Source: Arthrobacter methylotrophus (GTDB taxonomy: Bacteria > Actinomycetota > Actinomycetes > Actinomycetales > Micrococcaceae). Taken from it: DNA of 64,000 nucleotides. The notes under the pieces were generated by a model, which made no database searches, was not told the origin of the DNA, and was given only the letters and a program-made list of their open reading frames with translations. The stretch spans positions 2,914,001 to 2,978,000 of the forward strand of contig NZ_BAABED010000001.1 of the NCBI RefSeq assembly GCF_039539965.1. Direction: 5' to 3'. A program made the translations under genes and the position numbers. Below, in pieces: positions 27,537 through 37,263 of this stretch (its first letter is position 1; each line of letters begins with the position of its first letter).

Positions 27537-28265
27537 ATGGCTTCCATTGAAACTGCAGCACTGCATGAGAACGAACCACACGCCAATGACCTGGCCCACC
27601 GGCTCAATTGGCTTCGAGCCGGCGTCCTAGGCGCCAATGACGGCATAGTTTCCGTTGCCGCCATCGTGGTCGGCGTTGCCGGAGCCACCACGAACTCAGG
27701 CGCCGTCCTCGCTGCCGGCGCGGCCGGACTCGTGGGTGGCGCCGTGTCTATGGCATTGGGCGAATACGTATCCGTCAGCAGCCAAAGCGACAGCCAGAAG
27801 GCACTCATCGAGAAAGAGCGCCGCGAGCTGGCCGAGCAGCCCGAAGAGGAACTGGCCGAACTCACCGCGATCTACGAATCCAAAGGCCTGCGGCCTGAAA
27901 CCGCACGGAAAGTGGCCGTGGAATTGACGGAGCACGACGCTTTGGCCGCCCACCTTTCCGCTGAATTGAACATCAACGAAGACGACATCGTCAGCCCGTG
28001 GCATGCCGCCTTCGCCTCGGCCGTTGCGTTCATTCTGGGCGCTGTGCTGCCCTTGCTCGCGATCTTGCTTCCGCCCCCCGGTCTGCGCGTGCCGCTCACC
28101 TTCATTTCCGTGCTGCTCGCGCTGGCAATCACCGGCGCCCTTGGGGCATGGATCGGCGGTAGCTCGAAGGTCCGCGCGTCCGTACGCGTTGTCATCGGCG
28201 GGGCCCTCGCCCTCGCCGCGACATTCATCATCGGTAGCCTCCTGGGCTCCAGCGGAGTTGTCTGA
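27537..28265 (+). CDS. VIT1/CCC1-family transporter
   Basis: The 242-residue protein belongs to the vacuolar iron transporter family, which exports Fe2+ or Mn2+. It shows NWLRAGVLGANDGIVSVAAI in helix 1, GAVSMALGEYVSVSSQSDSQ in helix 2, the cytoplasmic acidic EE-x-AEL region, and a second half with HAAFASAVAFILGAVLPLLA and two more helices. It lies 51 bp after the ferritin-like gene. Iron storage and export genes side by side may be functionally linked, but this is inference. Confidence 0.9.
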   Translation: MASIETAALHENEPHANDLAHRLNWLRAGVLGANDGIVSVAAIVVGVAGATTNSGAVLAAGAAGLVGGAVSMALGEYVSVSSQSDSQKALIEKERRELAEQPEEELAELTAIYESKGLRPETARKVAVELTEHDALAAHLSAELNINEDDIVSPWHAAFASAVAFILGAVLPLLAILLPPPGLRVPLTFISVLLALAITGALGAWIGGSSKVRASVRVVIGGALALAATFIIGSLLGSSGVV

Positions 28266-28282
28266 ACCACTCAAGGAGCGCC

Positions 28283-29323
28283 TTGGGTAGTCTGACGGTG
28301 ATGACTGCTTTCGTTTCCATCCCTGGCGACCTCCAAGCACGCTACTCCCGCACCGCGGAGGGGCGGGCGTGGCTCTCGGCGCTGCCCGGGCTGATCAACA
28401 GCAGCTTGGAGCGTTGGCATCTGTCCCTTGATCTGGAACCAGGGGCGCAACCATGGAATGGCCATAGCGGGATCGTCATTCCGGTTCTCTACAACGGCGC
28501 CCGTTCGGTCCTCAAGATAGCGTTCCCGCACCCGGAAGCCCTCGTCGAGCGGCACGCGCTGGCCCTCTGGGGCGGTACCGGTGCCGTGCGGATGCTCGAC
28601 GCCGATGCCGCCTCCTGCGCGATGGTGCTGGAGCGGCTCGACGCCGTCAGTTGCTTGCACAGCGCGCCATTGGACGAAGCCCGCGACGTCTGGGGAACGC
28701 TCGTGAGAGAACTCAGCATCGAGCCGGACGAGCGCCCGGAATGGCAAGACTTTGAGCACATAGCGGCCCAGGCCGAGCGCTGGAGCGACGAGTTGCCCGC
28801 GGAGTGGGATCGCCTCGGTCAGCCTTTCCCCCGGTGGCTCCTGGAAGCCGCCTTGGAGGTGTGCCAGACCCGGGGCGCTGTTGGACGCCGCGCGGGCAAG
28901 GACGTCCTCGTGCATTGTGATCTGCACTTCATGAATATCCTCGCGCATCTCGACGGTGCCCAGCCGATCGGAGAACGTACCTACGTCGCTATCGATCCGC
29001 AGCCGATGATCGGGGAGGCGGAGTTCGCCGTGGCCCCGATCTTGTGGAACCGCATCCGCGATCTCTCCACGACGGCACCGGAACTTGCACTCCTCGAGCG
29101 CTGCTCGGATTTCAGCAGCGCAGCTGGCCTGGACGGCGAGGCAGCCCGCGAATGGGGCCTGGTCCGCGAGGTCGAAAACGCCCTGTGGTATGCAGGAAGA
29201 CCACGGCATGAAGGCGATCTGGCCCGCTCCATGTGGGTGGCCAGCACTCTCGCAGGACGGCCCTTGGACGGCCTGCCCGCCGCGCACGAGTTGCCGGAAC
29301 CGGGCCGGATCAGCTCCACCTAG
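28283..29323 (+). CDS. Streptomycin 6-kinase (APH(6))-like phosphotransferase
   Basis: The 346-residue protein resembles the aminoglycoside/hydroxyurea resistance kinase family. It has VLVHCDLHFMNILAHLDG (catalytic H-x-D-x4-N) and AIDPQPMIGEAEFAVAP, the DP-x-P variant of the Mg-binding loop seen in APH(6). The start is taken as TTG at 28283 because AAGGAG lies four bases upstream; an ATG at 28301 is the alternative. It is a chromosomal gene with no mobile element nearby, so native housekeeping function is as likely as resistance. Confidence 0.82.
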   Translation: MGSLTVMTAFVSIPGDLQARYSRTAEGRAWLSALPGLINSSLERWHLSLDLEPGAQPWNGHSGIVIPVLYNGARSVLKIAFPHPEALVERHALALWGGTGAVRMLDADAASCAMVLERLDAVSCLHSAPLDEARDVWGTLVRELSIEPDERPEWQDFEHIAAQAERWSDELPAEWDRLGQPFPRWLLEAALEVCQTRGAVGRRAGKDVLVHCDLHFMNILAHLDGAQPIGERTYVAIDPQPMIGEAEFAVAPILWNRIRDLSTTAPELALLERCSDFSSAAGLDGEAAREWGLVREVENALWYAGRPRHEGDLARSMWVASTLAGRPLDGLPAAHELPEPGRISST

Positions 29324-29335
29324 GAGCTCGGGCGC

Positions 29336-30133
29336 CTATCGGGCGAAGTAGTCGTGCCACACATCAATGCCGAGCTTGATGATCAACGCGGCAACCACGA
29401 TCAGGAACACCACGCGCACGAAGCGGCTGCCTTGCTTCACGGCAGTCCGGGCGCCGAGGTAGCCGCCAGCCATGTTGGACAAGCCCAGGATGAGGCCTAA
29501 GCCCCACAGCAGCGATCCGTGAGGCAGGAAGAACAGGAGCGCCCCGGCGTTCGTGGCCATGTTGACGATCTTCGCTTTGGCGCTCGCCTCGAGGAAGGCA
29601 TAGCCCATGGCGGAGACCAAGGCGATCACGAGGAACGAGCCGGTCCCGGGGCCGATCAGACCGTCGTAGAATCCGATCACGGCACCTATGGCGCAGGCCA
29701 CGACGTAGTGCCTGTGGCCGTAGTGGCGCAGGGCGGTCAACTCACCGGCGTTGGGCCGCAGTGCCGTGAACAGCGCGACGGCGATCAGCGCCACGACGAT
29801 GATGGGTTTGAAGACGCTCGCGGGAAGATTGGCGGCAAGGATGGCTCCGCCGAAGCTTCCGGCCAAGGCAATCACCGCCATCGGTATGGCGGTCTTGAGG
29901 TCGGGTCCCACGCGCCGGTAGTACGTGGTGGCGCTGGTTGTTGTCCCGAAGATCGAGCCCATCTTGTTGGTGGCCAGCGCCTGGACCGGGGTGATCCCCG
30001 GAACCAGGAGCAAGGCGGGGAGCTGGATCAGTCCCCCGCCACCCACCACCGCGTCAACCCAGCCGGCCCCGAATCCTGCCACCACGATCATGATGAGCGT
30101 GCCGAGCTGGATAGATTCGAAGCCGGAGATCAC
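29336..30133 (-). CDS. TSUP (TauE/SafE) family permease
   Basis: The 265-residue membrane protein has about eight helices with the duplicated TSUP motif: [20 protein letters not shown] with [11 protein letters not shown] in the first half, and [20 protein letters not shown] with [12 protein letters not shown] in the second. The family moves sulfite, sulfonates or related organic anions. Its start overlaps the proS stop by four bases, so it is probably co-transcribed. The substrate is not clear. Confidence 0.93.
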   Translation of the reverse strand: MISGFESIQLGTLIMIVVAGFGAGWVDAVVGGGGLIQLPALLLVPGITPVQALATNKMGSIFGTTTSATTYYRRVGPDLKTAIPMAVIALAGSFGGAILAANLPASVFKPIIVVALIAVALFTALRPNAGELTALRHYGHRHYVVACAIGAVIGFYDGLIGPGTGSFLVIALVSAMGYAFLEASAKAKIVNMATNAGALLFFLPHGSLLWGLGLILGLSNMAGGYLGARTAVKQGSRFVRVVFLIVVAALIIKLGIDVWHDYFAR

Positions 30134-31941
30134 TTCTGGCGTACGGCGTTGACCACGTAATCGGCGGCCTTCTCGACAGCCACGTTTTCGGCCTGGCCGC
30201 TACGGCGGTCCTTGATCTCCACGACGCCGTCCACCAAGCCGCGTCCAACCGCCACGATGGTGGGGACGCCCACGAGTTCGGCGTCACCGAACTTCACGCC
30301 CGGGGAAACCTTGGGACGGTCGTCGTAAATCACGTCGAGGCCGGCGGCCTCGAGTTCCGCCGAGAGTTTCTCCGCCGCCGCGAAGATTTCCTCGCCGCGT
30401 CCGACGGCGACCACATGGACGTCCGCCGGGGCCACGGAGCGCGGCCAGATCAAGCCACGGTCGTCGTTGTTGGCTTCGGCCAGGGCGGCCACGGCACGTG
30501 TCACGCCGACACCATACGAGCCCATGGTGACCACAACCTGCTTGCCGTTCTGGTCAAGGACCTTCAAATCCAAGGCCTCGGCGTACTTGCGACCGAGTTG
30601 GAAGATGTGGCCCATTTCGATGCCACGAGCAGTCTCCAAGGGACCGGAGCCATCCGGGGCTTCGTCTCCCGCGCGAACCTCGGTGCATTCAATGACGCCA
30701 TCCCAAGAGAAGTCGCGGCCGGCTACGAGACCGAAGACGTGCTTGCCGTCTTCGTTCGCTCCGGTGACCCAGCTGGTGCCGGAGACAATCCGCGGGTCCA
30801 CAAGGAAGAGCAACTTGGACGTGCCTTCGAGGCCGAGCACAGCTTCGCCGAGGACCAAGCCGGGGCCCATGTAGCCCTTGACGAGTTCCGGGATCTTCTT
30901 GAGGTCTTCCTCATTCGCCGCCTCCAGTCCGATTTCTCCGGCAATCGGAAGGAAAGAACCGATGTTGGCCTCGACGCGCTTGAGGTCCACGGCGCGGTCG
31001 CCCGGCACCCCGATGACCACAATCTGGCGCACGCCCGTGGGCAGCGTGACGGCGAGGACCACATTCTTGAGGGTGTCGGCGGCAGTCCAGGCTCCGCCGT
31101 CGGAATCGCTGCGGGGAGCGAGCTGGTTGGCTGCGGCCACGAGGGTTTCGATGGTGGGCGTGTCCGGAGTGTCCAGGACGCGTGCGGCAGGAGCGTTGCT
31201 GAAGTCGATCTCGGCCGGAACCACAGTGGTCACGGCTTCGACGTTGGCCGCATAGCCGCCTGCCGAGCGCACGAACGTGTCCTCGCCGACTTCGGTGGGG
31301 TGCAGGAATTCCTCGCTCTTGGATCCACCCATGGCACCCGCTGTTGCGGCCACGGGGATGACCTCGAGTCCGAGGCGCTCGAAGATCTTCAGGTACGCGG
31401 CGCGGTGGGCAGCGTAGCTGGCATCCAGGCCGGCGTCGTCGACGTCGAAGGAATAGGAGTCCTTCATGATGAATTCACGGCCGCGGAGGAGGCCGGCACG
31501 GGGACGTGCTTCGTCACGGTACTTGTTTTGGATCTGGTACAGGCTCAGCGGCAGGTCCTTGTACGAGGAGTACAGATCCTTGACCAGGAGGGTAAACATC
31601 TCCTCGTGCGTGGGGGCGAGCAGGTAGTCCGCGCCCTTACGGTCCTGGAGGCGGAACAGCCCCTCGCCGTATTCGGTCCAGCGGTTGGTGGCCTCATAGG
31701 GCTCCCTGGGCAGCAATGCAGGGAAATGGACTTCTTGGGCGCCGATGGCGGCCATTTCCTCGCGGATGATCTCCTCGACCTTGCGCAGGACGCTCAATCC
31801 CAACGGCAGCCACGTATAGATGCCCGGTGCGGCGCGACGGATGTAGCCGGCGCGCACGAGGAGCTTATGGCTGGCGACTTCGGCGTCGACGGGATCTTCA
31901 CGCAAGGTGCGCAGGAACAGCTGGGAGAGGCGAATGACCAC
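30130..31941 (-). CDS. proS: Prolyl-tRNA synthetase (bacterial type, with editing domain)
   Basis: ProS charges tRNA-Pro. The 603-residue enzyme has class II motif 1, motif 2 ([16 protein letters not shown], then [19 protein letters not shown]), the YbaK-like editing insertion (about residues 225-390), motif 3 ([19 protein letters not shown]) and the anticodon-binding domain. The GTG start gives [16 protein letters not shown], the usual beginning. Confidence 0.98.
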   Translation of the reverse strand: MVIRLSQLFLRTLREDPVDAEVASHKLLVRAGYIRRAAPGIYTWLPLGLSVLRKVEEIIREEMAAIGAQEVHFPALLPREPYEATNRWTEYGEGLFRLQDRKGADYLLAPTHEEMFTLLVKDLYSSYKDLPLSLYQIQNKYRDEARPRAGLLRGREFIMKDSYSFDVDDAGLDASYAAHRAAYLKIFERLGLEVIPVAATAGAMGGSKSEEFLHPTEVGEDTFVRSAGGYAANVEAVTTVVPAEIDFSNAPAARVLDTPDTPTIETLVAAANQLAPRSDSDGGAWTAADTLKNVVLAVTLPTGVRQIVVIGVPGDRAVDLKRVEANIGSFLPIAGEIGLEAANEEDLKKIPELVKGYMGPGLVLGEAVLGLEGTSKLLFLVDPRIVSGTSWVTGANEDGKHVFGLVAGRDFSWDGVIECTEVRAGDEAPDGSGPLETARGIEMGHIFQLGRKYAEALDLKVLDQNGKQVVVTMGSYGVGVTRAVAALAEANNDDRGLIWPRSVAPADVHVVAVGRGEEIFAAAEKLSAELEAAGLDVIYDDRPKVSPGVKFGDAELVGVPTIVAVGRGLVDGVVEIKDRRSGQAENVAVEKAADYVVNAVRQK

Positions 31942-32073
31942 GGGTCAGAATCCGTTTCTATGGCAAGAGCTGGCAAAAACTACTGTGTACCAATCTACCG
32001 GCTTCGAGCTGAGGAACCTGCCGGTCACCGGCTCCTTCCCGGACACAGACCCACCGCTGGCCCACAACGCAGA

Positions 32074-32143
32074 TGAGCCACGCCACGGTCCGTGGAAGCC
32101 CCTGGCCGCTATACGGCTGGTCATCCGGCCATGGCGTGGCTCA
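32074..32143. terminator. Large hairpin between the 74-residue gene and proS
   Basis: TGAGCCACGCCA (32074-32085) pairs exactly with TGGCGTGGCTCA (32132-32143). The 46-base interior holds a smaller GGCC-rich stem. It lies 36 bp past the stop of the small leftward gene. I see no T-run, so termination is an inference; it does not fold as a tRNA. Confidence 0.5.
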
Positions 32144-32178
32144 GCGACCGGTCGGCCGCAGGCGATGCCCTGGGGGGT

Positions 32179-32403
32179 TTAGTCAGTCTTGCCTTCCAAG
32201 GCAACCAGAACGCCTGCGACTGCGAAGAACTTGTTGCTACCGAGTTCACGAATGGTCTTGATGCCCAGAGCTTCCTGCAATTTTTCAGCGGTTGCATCAG
32301 TAACACCCGCAAGTGCTGCCGGAGATGCGTCTAGAATCTCCTTAAGCGACTTGTCTTCAAATGCCTTGTCGAGTGCCTTCGAAAGATCAACGCTTACAGC
32401 CAT
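32179..32403 (-). CDS. Small conserved hypothetical protein
   Basis: This 74-residue protein reads MAVSVDLSKALDKAFEDKSL, then ASPAALAGVTDATAEKLQEA and GIKTIRELGSNKFFAVAG. Mixed charged helices and a GVT-x9-LG-IKTI pattern resemble a helix-hairpin-helix fold. Such short proteins recur in actinobacteria. The function is unknown. Translation signals and composition look normal, so it is probably real. Confidence 0.8.
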   Translation of the reverse strand: MAVSVDLSKALDKAFEDKSLKEILDASPAALAGVTDATAEKLQEALGIKTIRELGSNKFFAVAGVLVALEGKTD

Positions 32404-32508
32404 TGGTTCTGTTTCCTCTCTGGAACCATCCGCGCTCCGACAACACGGCCACTCCGAACATATGTGATGGGTAGCACACTTTTCAAGGACTTGCCCACAG
32501 CAGTTTCG

Positions 32509-32559
32509 TTGACCCCGGCCGGTGATGGGTCTAGCTTTTATTCATCACCTGATGAATAA
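32509..32559 (+). promoter_or_regulatory. ABC-operon promoter with perfect TetR-type operator
   Basis: TTGACC (32509-32514), 17 bases, then TAGCTT (32532-32537) form a plausible promoter. Immediately downstream TTATTCATCA-CC-TGATGAATAA (32538-32559) is a perfect 22-bp palindrome covering the expected transcription start. It is well placed for the TetR repressor encoded as third gene of the operon. Binding is inferred. Confidence 0.75.
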
Positions 32560-32577
32560 GTAACTTCGGAGGCCACG

Positions 32578-33369
32578 ATGTTCCACAGCGCAGCAGTGAG
32601 CACCGCCCTAAGTATGACTCCGGCAGTCAAGGCAGTGGGCCTGCATGTCTCGCGCGGCCGCAAGAAGATCCTGCGCGGCTTGGACTTCGCCATCGAGCCG
32701 GGCCGCATCACGGGACTGCTCGGCCCCTCCGGAAGCGGCAAGACAACCCTCATGCGCAGCATCGTGGGTGTCCAACGCCTCACTGCCGGCACCATCGAGG
32801 TGTTGGGCCGCCCAGCCGGCACCCCGTCATTGCGGCACAACGTCGGATACGTCACCCAGGCGCCGAGCGTCTACACGGACCTCAGCGTCGAGGCGAACGT
32901 CAGATATTTCGGAGCCATGCACGGCGCGACGGCGGCGGATACCGCGGAGGCGATTGCCGCCGTCGGGCTCGAAGCACTGGTACGGCGGAAGGCAGCCGAT
33001 CTGTCCGGAGGAGAATTCAGCAGAGTTTCCTTGGCCTGTGCGCTCGTCGCGCATCCGTCACTGCTGATCCTCGACGAACCGACAGTAGGCTTGGACCCGG
33101 TGTTGCGTGCCGAGCTGTGGGAACGGTTCGCCGCCTTGGCGGAATCAGGCACCACGCTGCTGGTATCCAGCCACGTCATGGAAGAAGCCTCACACTGCTC
33201 TTCCCTGCTCCTGCTCCGCGGCGGATTGCTGCTAGCGCAACTCAGCCCGGAGGAACTCAGCGAGCGTGGAAAGAGCCACGATCTGGAACGGGCCTTCCTG
33301 CACATCATTCAGGAAACGGACGATGCTCCGGCCCACCGAGGCGTAAGTGAAAGCCAGGTGGCGTCATGA
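32578..33369 (+). CDS. ABC transporter ATP-binding protein (drug/ABC-2 type)
   Basis: The 263-residue ATPase has Walker A GLLGPSGSGKTTLM, Q-loop YVTQAPSVYTD, signature ADLSGGEFSRVSLA, Walker B LLILDEPTVGLDP and the H-loop in LLVSSHVMEEASH. GGAGG lies five bases before the ATG. It powers the permease encoded next, with which it overlaps by four bases. Homology and the linked TetR gene suggest export of a toxic compound; the substrate is unknown. Confidence 0.95.
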   Translation: MFHSAAVSTALSMTPAVKAVGLHVSRGRKKILRGLDFAIEPGRITGLLGPSGSGKTTLMRSIVGVQRLTAGTIEVLGRPAGTPSLRHNVGYVTQAPSVYTDLSVEANVRYFGAMHGATAADTAEAIAAVGLEALVRRKAADLSGGEFSRVSLACALVAHPSLLILDEPTVGLDPVLRAELWERFAALAESGTTLLVSSHVMEEASHCSSLLLLRGGLLLAQLSPEELSERGKSHDLERAFLHIIQETDDAPAHRGVSESQVAS

Positions 33370-34121
33370 ATCCAAGGATGATGCTTGCCACAACCAGAAG
33401 GGTGCTGGATCAACTGCGGCACGACCACCGCAGCATCGCATTGATCCTGGTTGTTCCCGCGCTGCTGCTCACCGCCGTGTACTTCCTTTACGAGAACGAG
33501 ACCTTGCCTCCTGGAGTCCCCCGCACCTTCGATCGCGTGGGACTCCAGATGCTGGCCATCTTCCCGTTCGTGGTGATGTTCCTGGTCACGTCCATCACGA
33601 TGTTGCGGGAAAGAACATCCGGAACGTTGGAGCGGCTCCTGACAACGCCCATCCACAAGGCCGATCTGCTGTTCGGCTACGGACTCGCTTTCTCCCTCAT
33701 GGCTGCCCTGCAATCCCTTGTAGCGACCGCAGTGGCCTACTGGATCTTCCATCTGGATATCAAGGGCGATCCAGGGTACGTGGTGATGATCGCCGTCATC
33801 AACGCCGTGCTGGGCGTCGCGCTGGGCCTGCTGTGCTCAGCCTTCGCTCGGACCGAATTCCAGGCAGTGCAGTTCATGCCGGTGGTGGTTATCCCACAGA
33901 TCCTGCTGTGCGGGCTCTTCGTAGCCCGCGAACACATGAACGGCGTCCTGGAGAGCATCTCCAACGTGCTGCCGCTGACGTATTCGGTCGATGCACTCCA
34001 ACAGATCGCGGGCAACGCCCAGGCGACGCAGGCCATGTGGCAGGATGCCGGGATCATGGCTGCGATTGTGGTGGGAGTATTGGTCCTGGCCTCGTTTACG
34101 CTCCGACGGCGGACCTCATGA
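33366..34121 (+). CDS. ABC-2 type permease
   Basis: The 251-residue membrane protein has six predicted helices, starting with LILVVPALLLTAVYFLYENE. It contains the ABC-2 hallmark MLRERTSGTLERLLTTPIHK and ends with a helix and RRRTS. It overlaps the ATPase gene upstream and the TetR gene downstream by four bases each (ATGA), so all three are translationally coupled. Confidence 0.95.
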   Translation: MNPRMMLATTRRVLDQLRHDHRSIALILVVPALLLTAVYFLYENETLPPGVPRTFDRVGLQMLAIFPFVVMFLVTSITMLRERTSGTLERLLTTPIHKADLLFGYGLAFSLMAALQSLVATAVAYWIFHLDIKGDPGYVVMIAVINAVLGVALGLLCSAFARTEFQAVQFMPVVVIPQILLCGLFVAREHMNGVLESISNVLPLTYSVDALQQIAGNAQATQAMWQDAGIMAAIVVGVLVLASFTLRRRTS

Positions 34122-34735
34122 GCGGCGGGTTGCCTCCCCAGCGGCGGGGACGCCGGAGCGGCGGCAGCGACTCGCGCGAACTCATCCTGGCCGCCGCCCG
34201 CCGGCTCTTCGCCGAGCGTGGTTTCGACGGCACCAGCCTGCGGCAAGTGGCCCGGGAAGCAGAGGTGGACCCAGCCATGATCCACCACTTCTTCAAGGGC
34301 AAGGACGAGCTCTTCGCCCAGAGCGTGGAACTCCCGGCAGATCCCGCACAGGTCCTTGCCGGCGTCGAATCGCTGGCTCCGGCGCAGCGCTCTGAAGCAA
34401 TCGTCCGGGCCGTGTTGCGCCTGTGGGAAAGTCCGGCACAACACGGACTCGTGGCGTTCATCAGGGGAACTATCGGTTCCAAGGCCAAGACCGCTCTGCT
34501 GCGGGAGATGGTGGCCCGGACCATTCTCTCCAGGATCATCGCAGGGCTTCCCGGATCCCCTGAGGAAGCAAGGATGCGCGGGAACCTTATTGCCACCCAG
34601 ATAGTCGGGCTCATGCTAATGCGCTACGTGGTCCGGCTGGAACCTTTGGCCTCGGCGTCCCCGGACGAGGTGGTCCGGCTCGTCGCCCCAAACGTCCAGC
34701 ACTACCTCACGGGTGAACTCACCTTCCCCAACTAA
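34118..34735 (+). CDS. TetR-family regulator of the ABC operon
   Basis: The 205-residue protein begins MSGGLPPQRRGRRSGGSDSR and has the TetR helix-turn-helix (ELILAAARRLFAERGFDGTS, LRQVAREAEVDPAMIHHFFK). The C-terminal ligand domain resembles TetR_C_17-type domains with LVAFIRGTIGS. It overlaps the permease by four bases and probably represses its own operon via the palindrome at 32538-32559. Its TAA stop lies inside the palindromic element 34729-34792. Confidence 0.94.
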   Translation: MSGGLPPQRRGRRSGGSDSRELILAAARRLFAERGFDGTSLRQVAREAEVDPAMIHHFFKGKDELFAQSVELPADPAQVLAGVESLAPAQRSEAIVRAVLRLWESPAQHGLVAFIRGTIGSKAKTALLREMVARTILSRIIAGLPGSPEEARMRGNLIATQIVGLMLMRYVVRLEPLASASPDEVVRLVAPNVQHYLTGELTFPN

Positions 34736-34792
34736 CTCGCATTTAGTGTCGTTTTGACGGCTCAAAACGACACTAAATGCGAGTTAGTTGGG
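34729..34792. repeat. 64-bp perfect palindrome, family member A
   Basis: CCAACTAACTCGCATTTAGT begins a 30-base arm (34729-34758) that is exactly complementary to 34763-34792 with a CGGC loop. It contains the stop codon of the TetR gene and lies four bases from the end of the convergent GNAT gene. It probably acts as a bidirectional terminator. A related element with compensated changes lies at 49935-50000. Confidence 0.92.
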
Positions 34793-34796
34793 CGCG

Positions 34797-35690
34797 TCAG
34801 TACAGGACGGTCGCAAACGTTCCGAGGCGCTGGAATCCAACCCGCTCATAAGTGGCGCGAGCCCTGGTGTTGTACTCATTGACGTACAGGCTCGTGACCG
34901 GGGCGAACCGCTGGGCCAACACCACCACTCCTGCCATATACCCGGCGCTGAGTCCTTGACCGCGGAACTCGGGATTCATCCAGACCCCTTGGACCTGGGT
35001 GGCCTGCGCCGTGACCGCCCCGAGTTCGGCTTTGAACTTCACGGTCCCGCCAGCCTCGATGTGCACCAAGGAGTGGCCCTGCCGGATGAGCCCGGCAACC
35101 CGGCGGCTGTAGAAGTCTTCGCTTCCGAGAAAGGGCGAATAACCCACTTCTTCCTCGAACATGGCTGCACATGCGGGCAGGATACGGTCGAAGTCCGCGA
35201 TGTCTCCGAAGCCGAGTTGCGGATTAGCCTCGACAGCAGGTGGACCCGACATGGCCAGAAGGGGCTGGTCGGCACGTACCTCGTGGGCGAAATGACCCAG
35301 TTGCTCCAACCGCGAATGGAGTGCCAGCACGGCCTCCGCAGGCCCGAAGATCGAGGCGTAGCGGCGGCCAGCCCGGTGTGCAGCGGCAGCCACCCGGGGA
35401 GCCAGTTCCGGGTCCAGCTGCACCGGAACCAGATTGGCACCAGCCCAGCAGGCACCCACCAAGCTGTCGCCGTCGAACACTCCAAAGACGCTCGCACCAC
35501 CCGAAGTGGGCGCTGCGCTCCCGGACGAGTCAAGGTGCGCCAAGATAAAGACGTTCGCTACCGGGTCTTCCATCGCGAGCGCGCGTAGGTCCGTGGTATC
35601 GGCAGCGCCGAGCACACGGACGGTGACCCCGTCCAGTCCGGCGCCAGTCTCGTTACGAGACGCTAACCACGGGGCTACCCTTGACAGCAT
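34797..35690 (-). CDS. GNAT-family N-acetyltransferase (DUF4081-type N-terminus)
   Basis: The roughly 297-residue protein has an N-terminal DUF4081-like half and a C-terminal GNAT fold with [20 protein letters not shown] (acetyl-CoA loop) and [19 protein letters not shown]. It regularly follows ispG in actinobacteria. It overlaps the ispG 3' end; the ATG at 35690 ([11 protein letters not shown]) is preferred, with 35699 as an alternative that has GGGGGAGG three bases upstream. The acceptor is unknown. Confidence 0.88.
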   Translation of the reverse strand: MLSRVAPWLASRNETGAGLDGVTVRVLGAADTTDLRALAMEDPVANVFILAHLDSSGSAAPTSGGASVFGVFDGDSLVGACWAGANLVPVQLDPELAPRVAAAAHRAGRRYASIFGPAEAVLALHSRLEQLGHFAHEVRADQPLLAMSGPPAVEANPQLGFGDIADFDRILPACAAMFEEEVGYSPFLGSEDFYSRRVAGLIRQGHSLVHIEAGGTVKFKAELGAVTAQATQVQGVWMNPEFRGQGLSAGYMAGVVVLAQRFAPVTSLYVNEYNTRARATYERVGFQRLGTFATVLY

Positions 35691-36819
35691 CTTCGCCATC
35701 GGCCTCCCCCATCTCTTCAGCGATACGCATGGCCTCTTCAATCAGTGTCTCAACAATCTGGCTCTCGGGAACAGTCTTGATGACTTCACCCTTCACGAAG
35801 ATCTGTCCCTTGCCGTTTCCGGAGGCTACGCCCAGATCGGCTTCACGTGCCTCACCCGGGCCGTTCACGACGCAACCCATGACGGCGACGCGCAGCGGAA
35901 TCTCCATACCTTCAAGCCCGGCCGTCACCTGCTCGGCGAGCGTATAGACGTCTACCTGGGCGCGTCCGCACGAAGGGCAGGAGACGATTTCCAGTTTGCG
36001 CGGGCGTAGGTTGAGGGACTGCAGGATCTGGTTCCCGACCTTGATTTCCTCAACGGGCGGCGCGGAGAGGGACACGCGGATGGTGTCTCCAATGCCCCGG
36101 GAGAGCAGTGCACCGAAGGCCGTGGCGGACTTGATGGTGCCCTGGAATGCGGGTCCGGCCTCGGTCACGCCAAGGTGCAGGGGCCAGTCGCCCTTTTCGG
36201 CAAGCATCTCGTAGGCCGCCACCATGATGACGGGGTCGTTGTGCTTGACGGAGATCTTGAAGTCATGGAAGCCGTGTTCTTCGAACAGGGAGGCCTCCCA
36301 GACAGCGGACTCTACGAGCGCTTCCGGCGTGGCCTTGCCGTACTTCTTCAAAATGCCGGGCTCAAGGGATCCAGCGTTGATGCCGATCCTGATGGAGGTG
36401 CCGTGGTCCTTGGCGGCCTTGGCGATTTCCTTCACTTGATCGTCGAACTTGCGGATGTTGCCCGGGTTAACACGCACCGCGGCGCAGCCTGCCTCGATCG
36501 CGGCGAAGACGTACTTGGGCTGGAAGTGAATGTCCGCGATCACGGGGATCTGGGACTTCCGGGCGATGATCGGCAGTGCCTCGGCATCATCCGCGGAAGG
36601 GCACGCAACACGGACGATGTCACAGCCGGACGCCGTCAGTTCCGCAATCTGCTGCAGGGTGGCATTGATGTCCGTGGTGGGGGTGGTGGTCATCGATTGC
36701 ACACTGATGGGTGAATCGGATCCGACGCCTACCGAACCCACCTTGATCTGGCGGGTCTTGCGGCGGGGCGCCAGAACGGGGGGCGGGGCTGACGGCATTC
36801 CCAGGCTGACCGAGGTCAC
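35653..36819 (-). CDS. ispG: 4-hydroxy-3-methylbut-2-en-1-yl diphosphate synthase
   Basis: IspG is a 4Fe-4S enzyme of the MEP isoprenoid pathway that reduces MEcPP to HMBPP. The 388-residue protein has [20 protein letters not shown], the cluster ligands in [13 protein letters not shown] and [19 protein letters not shown], and [10 protein letters not shown]. The GTG start gives [16 protein letters not shown]. It is part of the dxr-M50-ispG group, with a YCII gene inserted before it. Confidence 0.97.
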   Translation of the reverse strand: MTSVSLGMPSAPPPVLAPRRKTRQIKVGSVGVGSDSPISVQSMTTTPTTDINATLQQIAELTASGCDIVRVACPSADDAEALPIIARKSQIPVIADIHFQPKYVFAAIEAGCAAVRVNPGNIRKFDDQVKEIAKAAKDHGTSIRIGINAGSLEPGILKKYGKATPEALVESAVWEASLFEEHGFHDFKISVKHNDPVIMVAAYEMLAEKGDWPLHLGVTEAGPAFQGTIKSATAFGALLSRGIGDTIRVSLSAPPVEEIKVGNQILQSLNLRPRKLEIVSCPSCGRAQVDVYTLAEQVTAGLEGMEIPLRVAVMGCVVNGPGEAREADLGVASGNGKGQIFVKGEVIKTVPESQIVETLIEEAMRIAEEMGEADGEDAVKGSPVVSVS

Positions 36820-36885
36820 GTGGACTCCTTGGATTGAAATGGGTAGATCATATGGCTGGGGTCCGTGCCCCGGCCGGTCATGCTG

Positions 36886-37179
36886 CTAGGAAGCGTGGAC
36901 GGAAAGCACTCCGATAATAGGGTTCCACTCCGACGTCCGGATGCCTGCAATCCCTCGCGCTGCGGCGAACGGGTCCTCCTTCAGCGTAGCGTTGAGCTCG
37001 GACTCATCGGCGGCCTTAAGCAGCAGCAGCGCCCCTGCACCGTCGGTATAAGGGCCGCTTGCCAGCAAGGTCCCCTGCTCGGCAAGGCCGACGAGCCAAG
37101 CACGGTGAGCAGGGCGGTTCGCGTCGCGCACCTCGGCGGACTCTACGTCGTACACGTACTCAACAGCGAAAACAGTCAT
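36886..37179 (-). CDS. YCII-family protein
   Basis: The 97-residue protein has the YCII dimeric alpha/beta fold, with RPAHRAWLVGLAEQGTLLAS and GPYTDGAGALLLL and the conserved His and Asp of the family. Its exact activity is unknown. A GGATAGCCTATCC palindrome just upstream includes TAGGCT, six bases from the ATG, fitting a leaderless start. Confidence 0.9.
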   Translation of the reverse strand: MTVFAVEYVYDVESAEVRDANRPAHRAWLVGLAEQGTLLASGPYTDGAGALLLLKAADESELNATLKEDPFAAARGIAGIRTSEWNPIIGVLSVHAS

Positions 37180-37263
37180 ACGGATAGCCTATCCCCCCAA
37201 TTCGGGGGCCGGCTGAATCGGGAGCGTCCAGCGCAGAGTCCGGCACTTCTCAGATCAGACAGA

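Noticed and set aside
28271..29287. 338-codon reverse frame opposite the APH(6)-like gene
   Set aside because: The plus-strand protein has clear kinase motifs; the reverse frame has none.
30415..32076. 553-codon plus-strand frame opposite proS
   Set aside because: Antisense to proS with no domain pattern; GC3 codon bias creates such open frames.
32074..32143. Possible tRNA
   Set aside because: The 12-bp closing stem is too long, there is no T-loop GTTC-type sequence or CCA end, and the interior does not form a cloverleaf.
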